Shown in pieces: positions 1 to 9,064 of a stretch of 64,000 bases of DNA. The stretch comes from Alcanivoracaceae bacterium (lineage in GTDB: Bacteria; Pseudomonadota; Gammaproteobacteria; Pseudomonadales; Alcanivoracaceae), in NCBI GenBank assembly GCA_029212745.1, contig JARGOL010000006.1, forward strand, positions 124,001 to 188,000. Reading direction: 5' to 3'. Under the pieces are notes generated by a model that saw only the letters and a list, made by a program, of their open reading frames with translations, had not been told where the DNA came from and did no database searches. A program made the translations under genes and the position numbers. Every line of letters begins with the position of its first letter. The stretch's first letter is position 1.

Positions 1-6
1 AGCCCC

Positions 7-1062
7 TCATCGGGATTGCTCCGGCGCAGACCGGTAGTTTTCACGGCGCCGCAGCTGGTAATCACGCACCGCCTGCTCGTGCTCTTCGAGGGTTCGGGAA
101 AACTTGTGCGTGCCATCACCGCGGGCAACAAAGTACAGCGCCTCGGTGGCCGCCGGGTTCAACGCCGCCTGAATGGCATCCGCACCCGGCATGGCGATGG
201 GCGTGGGTGGCAAGCCGCGTATCACATAGGTGTTATAGGCAGTTTCCCGACGCAGGTCGGCCCGGCGCAGGTTGCCATCGTAGGCTTCGCCGAGGCCGTA
301 AATCACGGTCGGGTCTGTTTGCAGGCGCATGCCCTTTCGCAAGCGTGACACAAACACACCGGCAATCTCTGCGCGCTCATGGGCGGCGCCGGTTTCCTTC
401 TCGACAATCGACGCCATCACCAGGGCCTGGTAGGGGTTGTCATAGGGCAGCCCGGGCGCGCGGTCTTCCCAGGCGCTCTCAAGCAGGGCTTTCTGGCGTT
501 CGTGGGCGCGCTTGAGCAGGGCCAGGTCCTCGTCGCCGCGGGTGAAGAAATAGGTATCGGGCGCAAACTGGCCTTCCGGGTGCACACCGGGTGAACCCAC
601 GCGCTTCATGATCGCCGCATCGTTAAGTTCACTGGTGCTGTGGGCAAGACCCTGTACCTGCGCCAGTGCTGCGCGCAGTTCGCGGAAATTCCAGCCCTCC
701 ACCAGGGTGAAAGCACGCTGCAGCACGGCGCCGTTTTCCAGTTTTTCCAGCAAGGTCATCAGGGTGTCACCGGGTGCCAGCCGGTATTCGCCCACATGCA
801 TCTGCTGGGACACCCCCGAAAACAGGTCATACAGGCGCACACTGGCGCGGCGCAGGGCAGCCTCACGGGGCGCGCCCAGCCGGCCGTCCTGCTCCAGGCG
901 CACCAGCACACCCGACAGGCTGGCGCCGCGGGGCACGTCCACCAGGACGTCATCGTCCATTACCAGGGGCCGGTGCAGGTAGCCGGACAGCCAGGCACCT
1001 GCTGCAACCGTGACCACCAGCGCCAGCAGGGCCATCAGTGCCAGTCGCTTAATCGAACTCAT
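7..1062 (-). CDS. mltG: Endolytic murein transglycosylase MltG
   Basis: MltG is an inner-membrane lytic transglycosylase that cleaves nascent glycan strands and is thought to set their length. The 351-aa protein has one N-terminal membrane anchor (about residues 7-27), a LysM-like region, and the YceG/MltG catalytic domain with the ASIVEKET motif at 217-224; E221 is the expected catalytic glutamate. The length is normal for the family. Its ATG overlaps the pabC stop by 4 bases, so the two genes are translationally coupled at the end of the fab operon, as in Pseudomonas and E. coli. The gene is complete: its stop lies 7 bases inside the left edge. Confidence 0.96.
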   Translation of the reverse strand: MSSIKRLALMALLALVVTVAAGAWLSGYLHRPLVMDDDVLVDVPRGASLSGVLVRLEQDGRLGAPREAALRRASVRLYDLFSGVSQQMHVGEYRLAPGDTLMTLLEKLENGAVLQRAFTLVEGWNFRELRAALAQVQGLAHSTSELNDAAIMKRVGSPGVHPEGQFAPDTYFFTRGDEDLALLKRAHERQKALLESAWEDRAPGLPYDNPYQALVMASIVEKETGAAHERAEIAGVFVSRLRKGMRLQTDPTVIYGLGEAYDGNLRRADLRRETAYNTYVIRGLPPTPIAMPGADAIQAALNPAATEALYFVARGDGTHKFSRTLEEHEQAVRDYQLRRRENYRSAPEQSR

Positions 1063-1868
1063 GGGCTCAGGAACCAGTTCTCCACGGTGGATTGCAGGCG
1101 GCGGGCAAGATCACCCACGGGCCAGTGCCAGAGAGCCAGTTTACGGACCGGGAGCACGCCGGCAACCGCGTTGCAGGCAAAAATTTCATCCGCGTGACGC
1201 AGGTCTGCCAGCACCCGTGGCCGCCGGCACAGCTCAACGCCGGTGCCTGACAGCCCCGAGGCAAGAATACGTTGGCGCATCACCCCGTTGACGCCGGCGC
1301 GGTCCAGCGCGGGCGTCCACAGGCGATCACCGAAACGGGCAAACAGGTTCATGCTGGTGAGTTCCAGCGGGCGCTGGCGCGCGTCCAGCACCAGCCCTTC
1401 GTCCCAGCCATGGGCACGCACCTCGTCGGCGGCCAGCACCTGTTCCAGGCGCGCCAGGTGCTTGAGCCCGGCCAGCGCGCCAGCGTCGGCCAGCCGGGTT
1501 TTGCACACGCCAATGGCCATGCCCTGCTGGTACTGCAATTCAGGTCGCGGGCTATAGGGAAACACGGCGGCGGAGAGGCTCACCCGGGGATGTGCCGGAG
1601 ACGCATAACCACGTCCGCCACTGCCGGCGGTAAGCACCAGCTTGATCACGGACAGCGCATCCCCGGCCCGGGCCAGCCCCTGCGCAAGGGCCTGGTCGAA
1701 CTGTGCCGGGGTCAGCGGCAAACCCAACTGCTGAGCGCCGCGCAACATGCGCTGGCGATGGTCAGCCGCCAGCGGCGCGCGGCCGTGCTGCACGCGAATG
1801 GTCTCGAACAGCCCCTGCCCGTAGGCGAGGCCGCGATCGCTGAGCAAGGCCTGCGGCAGTGTCTCCAC
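1059..1868 (-). CDS. pabC: Aminodeoxychorismate lyase PabC
   Basis: PabC is a PLP enzyme that converts 4-amino-4-deoxychorismate to p-aminobenzoate and pyruvate for folate synthesis. It is a fold-type IV protein with the SDRGLAYGQGLFET start region typical of the family and the PLP lysine K136 in GLKHLARLEQ. No ATG fits the family start. I chose the GTG at 1868, four bases after the fabF stop, which gives 269 aa, the same as E. coli PabC. The reading frame stays open far upstream inside fabF, but that part has no similarity to the family. The gene lies between fabF and mltG, overlapping mltG by 4 bases. Confidence 0.9.
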   Translation of the reverse strand: METLPQALLSDRGLAYGQGLFETIRVQHGRAPLAADHRQRMLRGAQQLGLPLTPAQFDQALAQGLARAGDALSVIKLVLTAGSGGRGYASPAHPRVSLSAAVFPYSPRPELQYQQGMAIGVCKTRLADAGALAGLKHLARLEQVLAADEVRAHGWDEGLVLDARQRPLELTSMNLFARFGDRLWTPALDRAGVNGVMRQRILASGLSGTGVELCRRPRVLADLRHADEIFACNAVAGVLPVRKLALWHWPVGDLARRLQSTVENWFLSP

Positions 1869-1872
1869 CGGC

Positions 1873-3111
1873 TCAGACAGACCGGAAGACCAGCGAGCCG
1901 TTGGTGCCACCAAAACCGAAGCTGTTCGACAGCACGGTATTGATCGGGCGCTGTTGCGCCTGGTGGGCAACGAAATCCAGGTCGCAGTCCTGGTCGGGCG
2001 TATCCAGGTTGATGGTTGGCGGCGCCACATTGTCACGCATGGCCAGAATGGAGAAGATCGCCTCCACGGCGCCGGCCGCACCGAGCAGGTGGCCGATCAT
2101 GGATTTGGTCGAGCTCACCGCCAGCTTGTCGGCATGATCACCGAATACGCTGCGGATCGCCCTCGCCTCTGCCACGTCACCGGCCTTGGTGGAGGTGCCA
2201 TGAGCGTTGATGTAATCCACCTCATCACCGTTCAGGCCAGCGCTGATGAGCGCGTTCTTCATCGCCATGGCCGCGCCGCTGCCATCTTCCGGCGGTGCCG
2301 TCATGTGATAGGCGTCACCGCTCATGCCATAGCCCACCAGCTCGGCGTAGATATGGGCACCGCGGGCCTTTGCCGCCTCGTATTCTTCCAGCACCACAAT
2401 GCCGGCCCCGTCGGCCAGCACAAAACCATCGCGGTCCACATCCCAGGGCCGGCTGGCCGCCTGCGGATCATCATTGCGCGTGGACAGGGCCCTGGCAGCC
2501 GCAAAGCCGGCCATGCCCAGGGAACAGGACGCCTTTTCCGCGCCGCCGGCGACCATGGCATCCGCCAGGCCCAGCTGAATCTGCTGGGCGGCGAAACCGA
2601 TACTGTGGGTGCCCGTTGTGCAGGCCGTGACGGTGGCAAAATTGGGCCCCCTGAAACCGTACATGATGGACAGGTTTCCAGCGATCATGTTGATGATGGA
2701 GCCTGGGACGAAGAACGGCGATATCTTGCGCGGGCCGGAATCAAACAGTTTGCGGGCGTTTTCCTCGATGTTGGTCAGCCCGCCGATGCCGGACCCGATG
2801 GCAACGCCAATGCGGCCCGCCGTTTCCTCGGTGGCTTCAAGGCCACTGTCGCGCACGGCCTGGATGGCGGCCACCAGGCCGTATTGCACGAATACATCCA
2901 TCTTGCGGGCGTCCTTGGCCGGCATGAATTCGGCAATATCGAATGCCGGCACCATGCCGGCAAACTGGGTCGAAAAACCCTCGGTATCAAAATGGTCGAT
3001 GCTGCTGATACCGCTGGTACCGGCCGTGATGCCTTTCCAGCTCTCTTCTACGGAAGCCCCCAGGGGAGACAGCATCCCCAGGCCTGTGACAACAACCCGA
3101 CGTCCGGTCAC
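1873..3111 (-). CDS. fabF: 3-oxoacyl-ACP synthase II FabF
   Basis: FabF is the condensing enzyme that elongates acyl-ACP with malonyl-ACP in type II fatty-acid synthesis. The 412-aa thiolase-fold protein carries the Cys-His-His triad: C164 in [10 protein letters not shown]304 in [11 protein letters not shown] and H341 in [11 protein letters not shown]. The C-terminal FGFGGTN motif is present. It lies downstream of acpP, separated by about 217 bases that include an intrinsic terminator, so it is probably expressed from readthrough or its own promoter. pabC follows after 4 bases. Confidence 0.98.
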   Translation of the reverse strand: MTGRRVVVTGLGMLSPLGASVEESWKGITAGTSGISSIDHFDTEGFSTQFAGMVPAFDIAEFMPAKDARKMDVFVQYGLVAAIQAVRDSGLEATEETAGRIGVAIGSGIGGLTNIEENARKLFDSGPRKISPFFVPGSIINMIAGNLSIMYGFRGPNFATVTACTTGTHSIGFAAQQIQLGLADAMVAGGAEKASCSLGMAGFAAARALSTRNDDPQAASRPWDVDRDGFVLADGAGIVVLEEYEAAKARGAHIYAELVGYGMSGDAYHMTAPPEDGSGAAMAMKNALISAGLNGDEVDYINAHGTSTKAGDVAEARAIRSVFGDHADKLAVSSTKSMIGHLLGAAGAVEAIFSILAMRDNVAPPTINLDTPDQDCDLDFVAHQAQQRPINTVLSNSFGFGGTNGSLVFRSV

Positions 3112-3274
3112 TTTCCTTCTCCTTACCTGGTCATTCTTTGCGGGCCCATCGGGCCGACGCCATGCTTACCGTTCCCTGGCGGGAAAACCAGTACGCAGGT
3201 ATTACAAAACATGTTGCCCGGCCGGCCCGTGGAAAACATCGCCATGCACCACCGATAATACCCGCCTTACAACG

Positions 3275-3308
3275 AAAAAAGCCGCAAGTTCGAGGAACCT
3301 GCGGCTTT
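3275..3308 (-). terminator. Intrinsic terminator after acpP
   Basis: On the minus strand a 13-bp stem (AAGCCGCAGGTTC paired with GAACTTGCGGCTT, one G-U wobble) with a 3-nt CTC loop is followed directly by a run of six T. It begins about 20 bases after the acpP stop, so acpP is expected to be made in excess over fabF. Confidence 0.88.
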
Positions 3309-3328
3309 GATCGACGATCGGTGTCCGA

Positions 3329-3562
3329 TCAGGAATGTGCCTTGATGTAATCCACGGCAGCCTGAACGGTGCTGATCTTTTCTGCTTCCTCATCCGGAAT
3401 CTCGGTTTCGAACTCTTCTTCCAGCGCCATTACCAGCTCGACGGTATCCAGTGAGTCGGCACCCAGGTCTTCCACGAAAGAGGATTCGGCCTTCACGTCT
3501 TCGGCTTTGACGCCCAGCTGCTCAACAATAATTTTGGCTACCCGTTCTTCGATGCTGCTCAT
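3329..3562 (-). CDS. acpP: Acyl carrier protein AcpP
   Basis: AcpP carries growing acyl chains on a 4'-phosphopantetheine arm in fatty-acid synthesis. The 77-aa acidic protein has the attachment serine S37 in the [12 protein letters not shown] motif. I chose ATG 3562 ([10 protein letters not shown]), the normal ACP start, rather than an upstream in-frame start that adds 12 non-conserved residues; an AGGAGAG ribosome site lies about 10 bases upstream. A likely promoter sits at 3611-3640 and a strong terminator follows the gene, fitting high independent expression. Confidence 0.97.
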   Translation of the reverse strand: MSSIEERVAKIIVEQLGVKAEDVKAESSFVEDLGADSLDTVELVMALEEEFETEIPDEEAEKISTVQAAVDYIKAHS

Positions 3563-3610
3563 GATGTGTAATCTCTCCTGTTGTCGGTGTCCGTGCACCT
3601 CTGTGCGGGT

Positions 3611-3640
3611 ATTCTAGGGGAACGTTTCCAAGCCTTGCAA
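3611..3640 (-). promoter_or_regulatory. Putative acpP promoter
   Basis: Minus-strand -35 TTGCAA and -10 TAGAAT are separated by 18 bases, giving a leader of roughly 40 nt before the acpP ATG. The spacer contains an imperfect palindrome (GGAAACGTTCC). This is a motif match only, not experimentally known. Confidence 0.5.
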
Positions 3641-3742
3641 GCCGCATTCCCGCCCCGTCCAGAGGTTTCTGTTTCGTAATGTTTTGGCCGTTTTTCCGCG
3701 CCCACATTCCCTTTGCAATCAACTAGATATGCTGCACACCTG

Positions 3743-4483
3743 TCAGCCGGTGAACATTCCGCCGTTGACATTGATGGTGGTGCCGGTGACATAGGCAGCG
3801 CCATCACTGGCCAGCCAGCACACCGCACTGGCTACTTCTTCAGCACTGCCGAGCCGGCCCAGCGGGATCTGCGACAGCAATGCCTCACGCTGGGCGTCAG
3901 GCAATTCGTCTGTCATGTCGGTCTGGATAAAGCCCGGTGCCACTGAATTGACCGTGATGTTGCGCGAGCCAATCTCACGGGCCAGCGAACGGGTATACCC
4001 CTCCACCCCGCCCTTCGCCGCGGCGTAATTGGCCTGGCCGGCATTGCCCATCAGGCCCACCACGGAGCTGATATTGATGATCCGCCCCCAGCGCGCCCGG
4101 GTCATGCCCTTGAGCACGCCACGGGTGACGCGAAACAGTGAGCTGAGATTGGTATTGATGACGTCATCCCACTCGTCTGCCTTCATTCGCAGCATGATGT
4201 TGTCGCGGGTAATACCGGCATTGTTGACCAGCACCAGTGGTGTGCCGAAGCGCTCTTGCACCGATTTCATTGCCTCAGTGACCGATTCCGCATCGGCCAC
4301 ATTCATGACCACGCCGCCGCCATCGTTACCCAGCTCGGCGAGGTAGGCATCAATGGTCGCAACACCTTTCTCTGCGGTGGCGGTACCCACCACGGTAAAT
4401 CCCTGGCCTGCCAGTGCCGCCGCGATGGCGCGACCAATGCCGCGACTTGCCCCGGTCACCAGGGCGATTTTCTTGTCACTCAT
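3743..4483 (-). CDS. fabG: 3-oxoacyl-ACP reductase FabG
   Basis: FabG is the NADPH-dependent reductase of 3-oxoacyl-ACP in the fatty-acid elongation cycle. The 246-aa short-chain dehydrogenase has the TGASRGIG nucleotide-binding motif (10-17), NNAG (87-90) and the catalytic S140, Y153, K157 set. It follows fabD after 17 bases and precedes acpP by 180 bases, the standard order. Length and start are typical of the family. Confidence 0.98.
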   Translation of the reverse strand: MSDKKIALVTGASRGIGRAIAAALAGQGFTVVGTATAEKGVATIDAYLAELGNDGGGVVMNVADAESVTEAMKSVQERFGTPLVLVNNAGITRDNIMLRMKADEWDDVINTNLSSLFRVTRGVLKGMTRARWGRIINISSVVGLMGNAGQANYAAAKGGVEGYTRSLAREIGSRNITVNSVAPGFIQTDMTDELPDAQREALLSQIPLGRLGSAEEVASAVCWLASDGAAYVTGTTINVNGGMFTG

Positions 4484-4500
4484 CCTGCTCCCCTTGTTCG

Positions 4501-5427
4501 TCAGCCGGCCAGCGCCGCATCAAAAGCGGCCCTGTTCTCCAGCGGTTGCACCGTCAACGAACGATCGATGCGCTTTGCCAGCCCTGCCAGCACCTTGCCC
4601 GGCCCGCATTCACAGGCGCGGGTCACATCTTTCTCTACCAGCGCGTGGACCGTTTCCACCCAGCGCACCGGCGAGTACAGCTGGCGCACCAGTGCATCGC
4701 GAATCATGTCCGGATCCGATTCCTCGGCGACATCCACATTGTTGATCACCGGCACTTCTGCGGCATGGAAACTGGTGGTCTCCAGCACCTCACGCAGCTG
4801 CTCCGCCGCCGGCTTCATCAGTGCGCAGTGGGACGGCACACTCACCGGCAACGGCATGGCGCGCTTGGCGCCGGCATCCTTGCAGGCGGTGATGGCCCGT
4901 TCGACGGCCTCGGCATCACCGGCAATCACCACCTGGCCGGGCGCGTTGAAGTTGACGGCTTCCACCACACCGCCCTGCGCTGCAGCGGCGCAAGCCTCAC
5001 GCACCTGCTGGTCATCCAGGCCCAACACCGCAGCCATCTTGCCAGCGCCCTTGGGCACCGCAGCCTGCATCAGCTGGCCGCGCTTTTCCACCAGGCGCAC
5101 ACCATCGCCAAGGTTGATGACACCTGCCGCCACCAGCGCCGTGTATTCGCCGAGGCTGTGCCCGGCCAGGAAGGCAGGTCGCGCGCCGCCCTCCTGCTGC
5201 CAGAGGCGCCACAGGGCAACACCGGCTGTGAGCAGCACAGGCTGGGTAATCTCGGTCTGGTTGAGACGCTCATCCGGGCCTTGCTGGGCCACTTCCCAGA
5301 TGTCATAGCCAAGCGCACCGGAGGCTTCCTGGAACGTCTGGCGCACCATGGTGGCATCGCCCAGGTCCGCCAGCATGCCGACGGTTTGCGAGCCCTGGCC
5401 GGGAAAAAGAAATGCGGACTTACTCAT
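4501..5427 (-). CDS. fabD: Malonyl-CoA:ACP transacylase FabD
   Basis: FabD moves malonyl groups from CoA to ACP to feed chain elongation. The 308-aa protein has the active-site GHSLGE motif with S91 and the catalytic H200 in VPSHCAL. I chose ATG 5427 because AGGGGAG lies at the right distance and MSKSAFLFPGQGSQ is the conserved start; an upstream in-frame start adds 9 residues. It lies between plsX and fabG in the fab operon. Confidence 0.97.
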   Translation of the reverse strand: MSKSAFLFPGQGSQTVGMLADLGDATMVRQTFQEASGALGYDIWEVAQQGPDERLNQTEITQPVLLTAGVALWRLWQQEGGARPAFLAGHSLGEYTALVAAGVINLGDGVRLVEKRGQLMQAAVPKGAGKMAAVLGLDDQQVREACAAAAQGGVVEAVNFNAPGQVVIAGDAEAVERAITACKDAGAKRAMPLPVSVPSHCALMKPAAEQLREVLETTSFHAAEVPVINNVDVAEESDPDMIRDALVRQLYSPVRWVETVHALVEKDVTRACECGPGKVLAGLAKRIDRSLTVQPLENRAAFDAALAG

Positions 5428-5514
5428 GTGTTCTCCCCTTTTCAGTGCGCGCATTATGCAGAAAAGTACGCGCGGGCACGTTGGCAGATTGAAACAAAAT
5501 CAGACAGACGCTGT

Positions 5515-6537
5515 TCAGTGATCCGTGGCACCCATATCGCCGATGGCATTGCCAATCAGTGCCGGCACATTGCGCCGCGCTTCCAGAATCGCCACCTCCA
5601 TGGCAGCAGCAAAACCGTTCTGGTCGGCGCCACCGTGGCTCTTGACCACAATGCCATTAAGGCCCACCAGGCTGGCGCCATTGTAGCGCTGCGGGTCGAG
5701 CCGCTTCTTGAGACCGGAAAGTACCGGTAACGCGGCGGCGCCGGACAACCGGGTAAGCAGGTTGCGGCCAATTTCCTCACGAATCATCTGGCCGATCATG
5801 CTGGCCACGCCTTCCATGGTCTTGAGCGCCACGTTGCCGACAAAACCGTCACAGACCACCACGTCGGCCTCACCGTCAAAGACGCTGTCGCCTTCTATGA
5901 AACCGGTGTAATTCAGGCCCGGCTGCGCCGCCAGCAGCGCCGCCGCTTCCTTGATCTGTTCATTGCCCTTGATGTCTTCCTCGCCAATGTTCAGCAACGC
6001 CACCCGCGGTGACTCGACACCATCGACGGCGCGCACCACCGCAGCGCCCATGAGGGCAAACTGCAGCAGGTGATGGGGCTCGGAATCCACATTGGCGCCC
6101 AGGTCGAGCATGTGACAGTGGCCGTCGCGGGCGGGAATGGCGGTGCAGATGGCGGGCCGGTCAATGCCCGGCAGGGTCTTGAGGACAAAGCGGCTGACCG
6201 CCATCAGGGCACCGGTATTACCGGCACTGACCGCGGCCATGGCAGAACCCTGCTTGACCTGGTTGATCGCCACACGCATGGAGGAATCTTTCTTGTTGCG
6301 CAGCGCCACGGCCACCGGGTCATCCATGCTGACGACCTGCGACGCCGGGCAGATTTCAATGGCGTGGTGCCCCAGCAAACCGTGCTCACCCAGGGCTGTT
6401 TTCAGGGCAACAGGTTCGCCAGCGAGCAGGACCTTGAGATCCTTGTGACTGTAAAGGGCGGTCTTGACGGCGGGAACAGTAACCGAAAGTCCATGGTCAC
6501 CGCCCATCGCGTCCACTGCGATTGTCAGCTCAGGCAT
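5515..6537 (-). CDS. plsX: Phosphate acyltransferase PlsX
   Basis: PlsX makes acyl-phosphate from acyl-ACP for glycerol-3-phosphate acylation, linking fatty-acid and phospholipid synthesis. The 340-aa protein starts with VDAMGGDHG, typical of the family, and keeps the SAGNTGALM, DLGANVDS and CDGFVGN blocks. It lies between rpmF and fabD. A UUCG-loop terminator immediately upstream separates it partly from rpmF transcription. Confidence 0.97.
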   Translation of the reverse strand: MPELTIAVDAMGGDHGLSVTVPAVKTALYSHKDLKVLLAGEPVALKTALGEHGLLGHHAIEICPASQVVSMDDPVAVALRNKKDSSMRVAINQVKQGSAMAAVSAGNTGALMAVSRFVLKTLPGIDRPAICTAIPARDGHCHMLDLGANVDSEPHHLLQFALMGAAVVRAVDGVESPRVALLNIGEEDIKGNEQIKEAAALLAAQPGLNYTGFIEGDSVFDGEADVVVCDGFVGNVALKTMEGVASMIGQMIREEIGRNLLTRLSGAAALPVLSGLKKRLDPQRYNGASLVGLNGIVVKSHGGADQNGFAAAMEVAILEARRNVPALIGNAIGDMGATDH

Positions 6538-6575
6538 GAAAGCGACTCACTGTAGCGGAATGAGACGATGATCCT

Positions 6576-6603
6576 AAACAAAAACGGGAGCCGAAGCTCC
6601 CGT
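6576..6603 (-). terminator. UUCG-capped terminator after rpmF
   Basis: On the minus strand an 8-bp GC-rich stem (ACGGGAGC / GCTCCCGT) capped by a TTCG tetraloop is followed by a T-rich tail. It lies 17 bases after the rpmF stop and before plsX, so it probably sets the ribosomal-protein to lipid-enzyme expression ratio by partial termination. Confidence 0.8.
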
Positions 6604-6619
6604 CTGCCGTAACAGGATG

Positions 6620-6814
6620 TTATTCCTGCTCGTCGTCGATATCCGCCGTCTGGATCACCTGGCGGCCACGGTAGTAGCCATCCGGGGAGATGTGGTGGCG
6701 ACGGTGAATCTCACCGCTGTTGCTGTCCTCGGTCAGGGTCGGCTTGGACAGCGCGTCGTGGGAACGACGCATACCACGACGGGAACGGGTAGTACGGTTT
6801 TGTTGAACAGCCAT
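6620..6814 (-). CDS. rpmF: 50S ribosomal protein L32
   Basis: L32 is a small structural protein of the large ribosomal subunit. The 64-aa basic protein has the [20 protein letters not shown] start and the [14 protein letters not shown] core of L32. It lacks the zinc-binding cysteines of the other L32 form. It follows yceD after 12 bases in the classical yceD-rpmF-plsX order. Confidence 0.98.
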   Translation of the reverse strand: MAVQQNRTTRSRRGMRRSHDALSKPTLTEDSNSGEIHRRHHISPDGYYRGRQVIQTADIDDEQE

Positions 6815-6826
6815 GGTGTTCTCCTG

Positions 6827-7354
6827 TCAATCAGACCGGCCTTTTTTCAATTCAGCCAGCACAGCAAAAGGGTTGTCTGTGTCGCCCTTCTCGATCACCG
6901 GCGCCGGCTCTTCGGGCACGGGCAATGGATCAGGGCATGTGTCGTGCAACGCCACCAGCGGCAACGCCAACAACAATTCTTCCTCAAGCAATGATGCCAG
7001 CGGCATCTTTTCCTGAGTCACCAGAAAGGCTTCCCGGCTGTCCGGGAGACTGCGTTCCTGGGTTTCACTCCAGATCATTTCCAGGTTCACTGACGCATCC
7101 ACCGCGCACGTCACTGGCGCCAGGCAACGCTGACAGGGAAACGTCAGCTGCGTGGACACCGAGCCGGTGATGGTGCGTGCCCCGTCTTCCCTGTCCCTGG
7201 CAAAAACCAGCCGGACGTCGACAATCTCGTCCTGACTGTCTTCGAACTCGCTGAGCCGGGGCAGTGAAGCGACCGTGGTCTGACCCTCGATCGTGGCACC
7301 CTGGTCCGCCAGTTTCCGGACGTCCAGGTAGGGTGGCAGTTGGCCTGAAAACAT
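6827..7354 (-). CDS. yceD: 23S rRNA accumulation protein YceD (DUF177)
   Basis: YceD is a DUF177 protein needed for normal 23S rRNA levels in enterobacteria; the mechanism is not settled. The 175-aa protein has the family CQRC motif (FPCQRCLAPV) in the middle and an acidic proline-rich tail with the DNPFAVL segment. It is the first gene of the rpmF-fab operon. A near-consensus promoter ends so close to the ATG that the mRNA would have almost no leader. Confidence 0.93.
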   Translation of the reverse strand: MFSGQLPPYLDVRKLADQGATIEGQTTVASLPRLSEFEDSQDEIVDVRLVFARDREDGARTITGSVSTQLTFPCQRCLAPVTCAVDASVNLEMIWSETQERSLPDSREAFLVTQEKMPLASLLEEELLLALPLVALHDTCPDPLPVPEEPAPVIEKGDTDNPFAVLAELKKGRSD

Positions 7355-7363
7355 AAGCGCGCA

Positions 7364-7392
7364 ATTCTAGGGCCGGACAGCGGCCCTGTCAA
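7364..7392 (-). promoter_or_regulatory. Near-consensus sigma-70 promoter of yceD-rpmF-fab
   Basis: Minus-strand TTGACA and TAGAAT are separated by exactly 17 bases. The yceD ATG begins 10 bases beyond the -10, so transcription starting about 7 bases downstream would leave a leader of about 3 nt. Confidence 0.82.
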
Positions 7393-7491
7393 AGCCAATT
7401 TGAGCCTCTAAGCAATTGAACAAAAAGCAGTTTTGCTGAAAGTCGGCGCGACTGGGGGTACACTGCCCGCCGATTGGACAAGGAGAGCGGC

Positions 7492-8085
7492 ATGACAAGC
7501 CCTGAAAGGCCCCTGGTTCTGGCCTCTTCATCACCGTTCCGGCGCGAATTGCTGGCCCGGCTGGGCCTGCCCTTCACCTGTGACAGCCCGGATATCGATG
7601 AGACCCCGCTGCCCGGCGAGCCGCCGCAACAGCTGGTGGAAAGGCTGGCGCTGGAAAAGGCGCGGGCCGTGGCCGCCCGACATCCGGATGCACTGGTGAT
7701 CGGCTCCGACCAGGTGGCGGTGCTGGCCGACGATACGGTGCTGGGCAAGCCCGGCTCCGGGGAACAGGCCTGCGAGCAACTCAGGCGCGCCAGCGGCAGC
7801 CAGGTGCGCTTCCTCACTGGCCTGTGCCTGCTGGATGCCGCCAGCGGCGACTACCGCAGCTGCTGCGAGCCGTTCAGCGTGTATTTTCGCGACCTGGATG
7901 ACGCGCGCATACGCCGCTATGTAGACAAGGAGCAGCCTCTCAACTGCGCCGGCAGCTTCAAGTCGGAAGGACTGGGCATCACCCTGTTCGCCAGGCTGGC
8001 GGGCGATGACCCGAACGCGCTGATCGGCCTGCCGCTGATCCGGCTGACCGATTTCCTCGGCGACTTCGGCGTGCCACTACCCTGA
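7492..8085 (+). CDS. maf: Maf/YceF-type nucleotide pyrophosphatase
   Basis: Maf-family enzymes hydrolyse non-canonical or modified nucleoside triphosphates; the YceF branch prefers m7GTP. The 197-aa protein has the N-terminal LASSSPFRRELL motif, DIDE, and the SDQVA and KSEGLG signatures. I chose ATG 7492, preceded by AAGGAGAG; a TTG 18 bases upstream is the only alternative. It diverges from yceD, as in Pseudomonas. The YceF assignment rests on this neighbourhood and sequence style. Confidence 0.93.
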   Translation: MTSPERPLVLASSSPFRRELLARLGLPFTCDSPDIDETPLPGEPPQQLVERLALEKARAVAARHPDALVIGSDQVAVLADDTVLGKPGSGEQACEQLRRASGSQVRFLTGLCLLDAASGDYRSCCEPFSVYFRDLDDARIRRYVDKEQPLNCAGSFKSEGLGITLFARLAGDDPNALIGLPLIRLTDFLGDFGVPLP

Positions 8086-8098
8086 GCAGCGACCCCGA

Positions 8099-9064
8099 TT
8101 ACTTAAGCAGCGGGCCCTGGATACTGCCGGCAATCCCTGCCCCGACGCTGGCACCGAAATCACCCAGCAGCTGCTTCCAGGGATTTTCGCGCGGCGTGTA
8201 ATCAACAATCTTTTCTTCACCGACCACATCGCGCGCCACCTGCCCCGGACTGGCAAGACCGTCCACCAGGCCCAGCGACCTGGCACGCTCACCGGTCCAG
8301 AAAAGGCCGGAGAAAATTTCCGGATGCTGCTCGGCATCAATGCGCTCGCCACGCCCTTCCTTGACCGCATTGATGAACTGGACATGAATTTCATCCAGCA
8401 TGGTCTGCAGGTGCGCGCGCTGGCCTGGCTCCACGGGTTTGAACGGATCCATGATGGCCTTGTTCTCACCCGCGGTCATCACACGCCGCTCGACACCCAG
8501 CTTGTCTATGGCATCGGTAAACCCGAAGCCCGCCATGATCACGCCAATGCTGCCGACAATGCTGGCCGGGTCGGCATAGATTTCGTCCGCCGCGGAGGCA
8601 ATGTAGTACGCACCTGATGCGCCAATGTCGGTAATCACCGCATACAGTTTCTTGTCCGGGTATTCACCGCGCAGACGCTTGATTTCTGCATAGACATAGG
8701 AAGACTGCACCGGTGAGCCCCCGGGGCTGTTGATGCGCAGCACCACGGCCCTGGCGTTGTCCGATTCAAATGCTTCACGCAATCCGGTGACAATGCGGTC
8801 AGCCGATGCCTTGGCATCCGGCGCAATAACACCGGTGACATCAACAAATGCCGTGTGGGGCTCCGCCACTGACAGCGTGTTGCCGGCACCGCGTGGAATC
8901 ACCACCAGCAGCAACAGCGCAAACAGATACAGGAATGTCAGCCCCTTGAATATGTTGCCCCAGCGGCGCTGTTTTTTCTGTTCGTCCTGCATCGACAGCA
9001 CCAGCTTCTCGATCAGGTGCCACTCGCGGCTGGACTGCGGTGGTGTCGGGCGTTGTTCTTCCAT
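8099..9064 (-). CDS. sppA: Signal peptide peptidase SppA (short form)
   Basis: SppA is a membrane-bound serine protease that degrades cleaved signal peptides. This is the short 321-aa form with one transmembrane segment (about 40-58) and one peptidase domain. S150 in GASGAYY and K202 in TAGENKAIMDPF are the expected Ser-Lys dyad by comparison with Bacillus SppA. Its ATG shares one base with the stop of the upstream HAD gene (TGATG), so the two are coupled. It converges on maf with a 13-base gap. Confidence 0.94.
   Translation of the reverse strand: MEEQRPTPPQSSREWHLIEKLVLSMQDEQKKQRRWGNIFKGLTFLYLFALLLLVVIPRGAGNTLSVAEPHTAFVDVTGVIAPDAKASADRIVTGLREAFESDNARAVVLRINSPGGSPVQSSYVYAEIKRLRGEYPDKKLYAVITDIGASGAYYIASAADEIYADPASIVGSIGVIMAGFGFTDAIDKLGVERRVMTAGENKAIMDPFKPVEPGQRAHLQTMLDEIHVQFINAVKEGRGERIDAEQHPEIFSGLFWTGERARSLGLVDGLASPGQVARDVVGEEKIVDYTPRENPWKQLLGDFGASVGAGIAGSIQGPLLK

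Noticed and set aside
1954-3258. 434-codon open frame antisense to fabF
   Set aside because: Shadow of fabF; no ribosome site or known domain.
3611-3640. PsrA or other regulator site in the acpP promoter (GGAAACGTTCC)
   Set aside because: The half-sites do not match the PsrA consensus spacing and the palindrome is imperfect.
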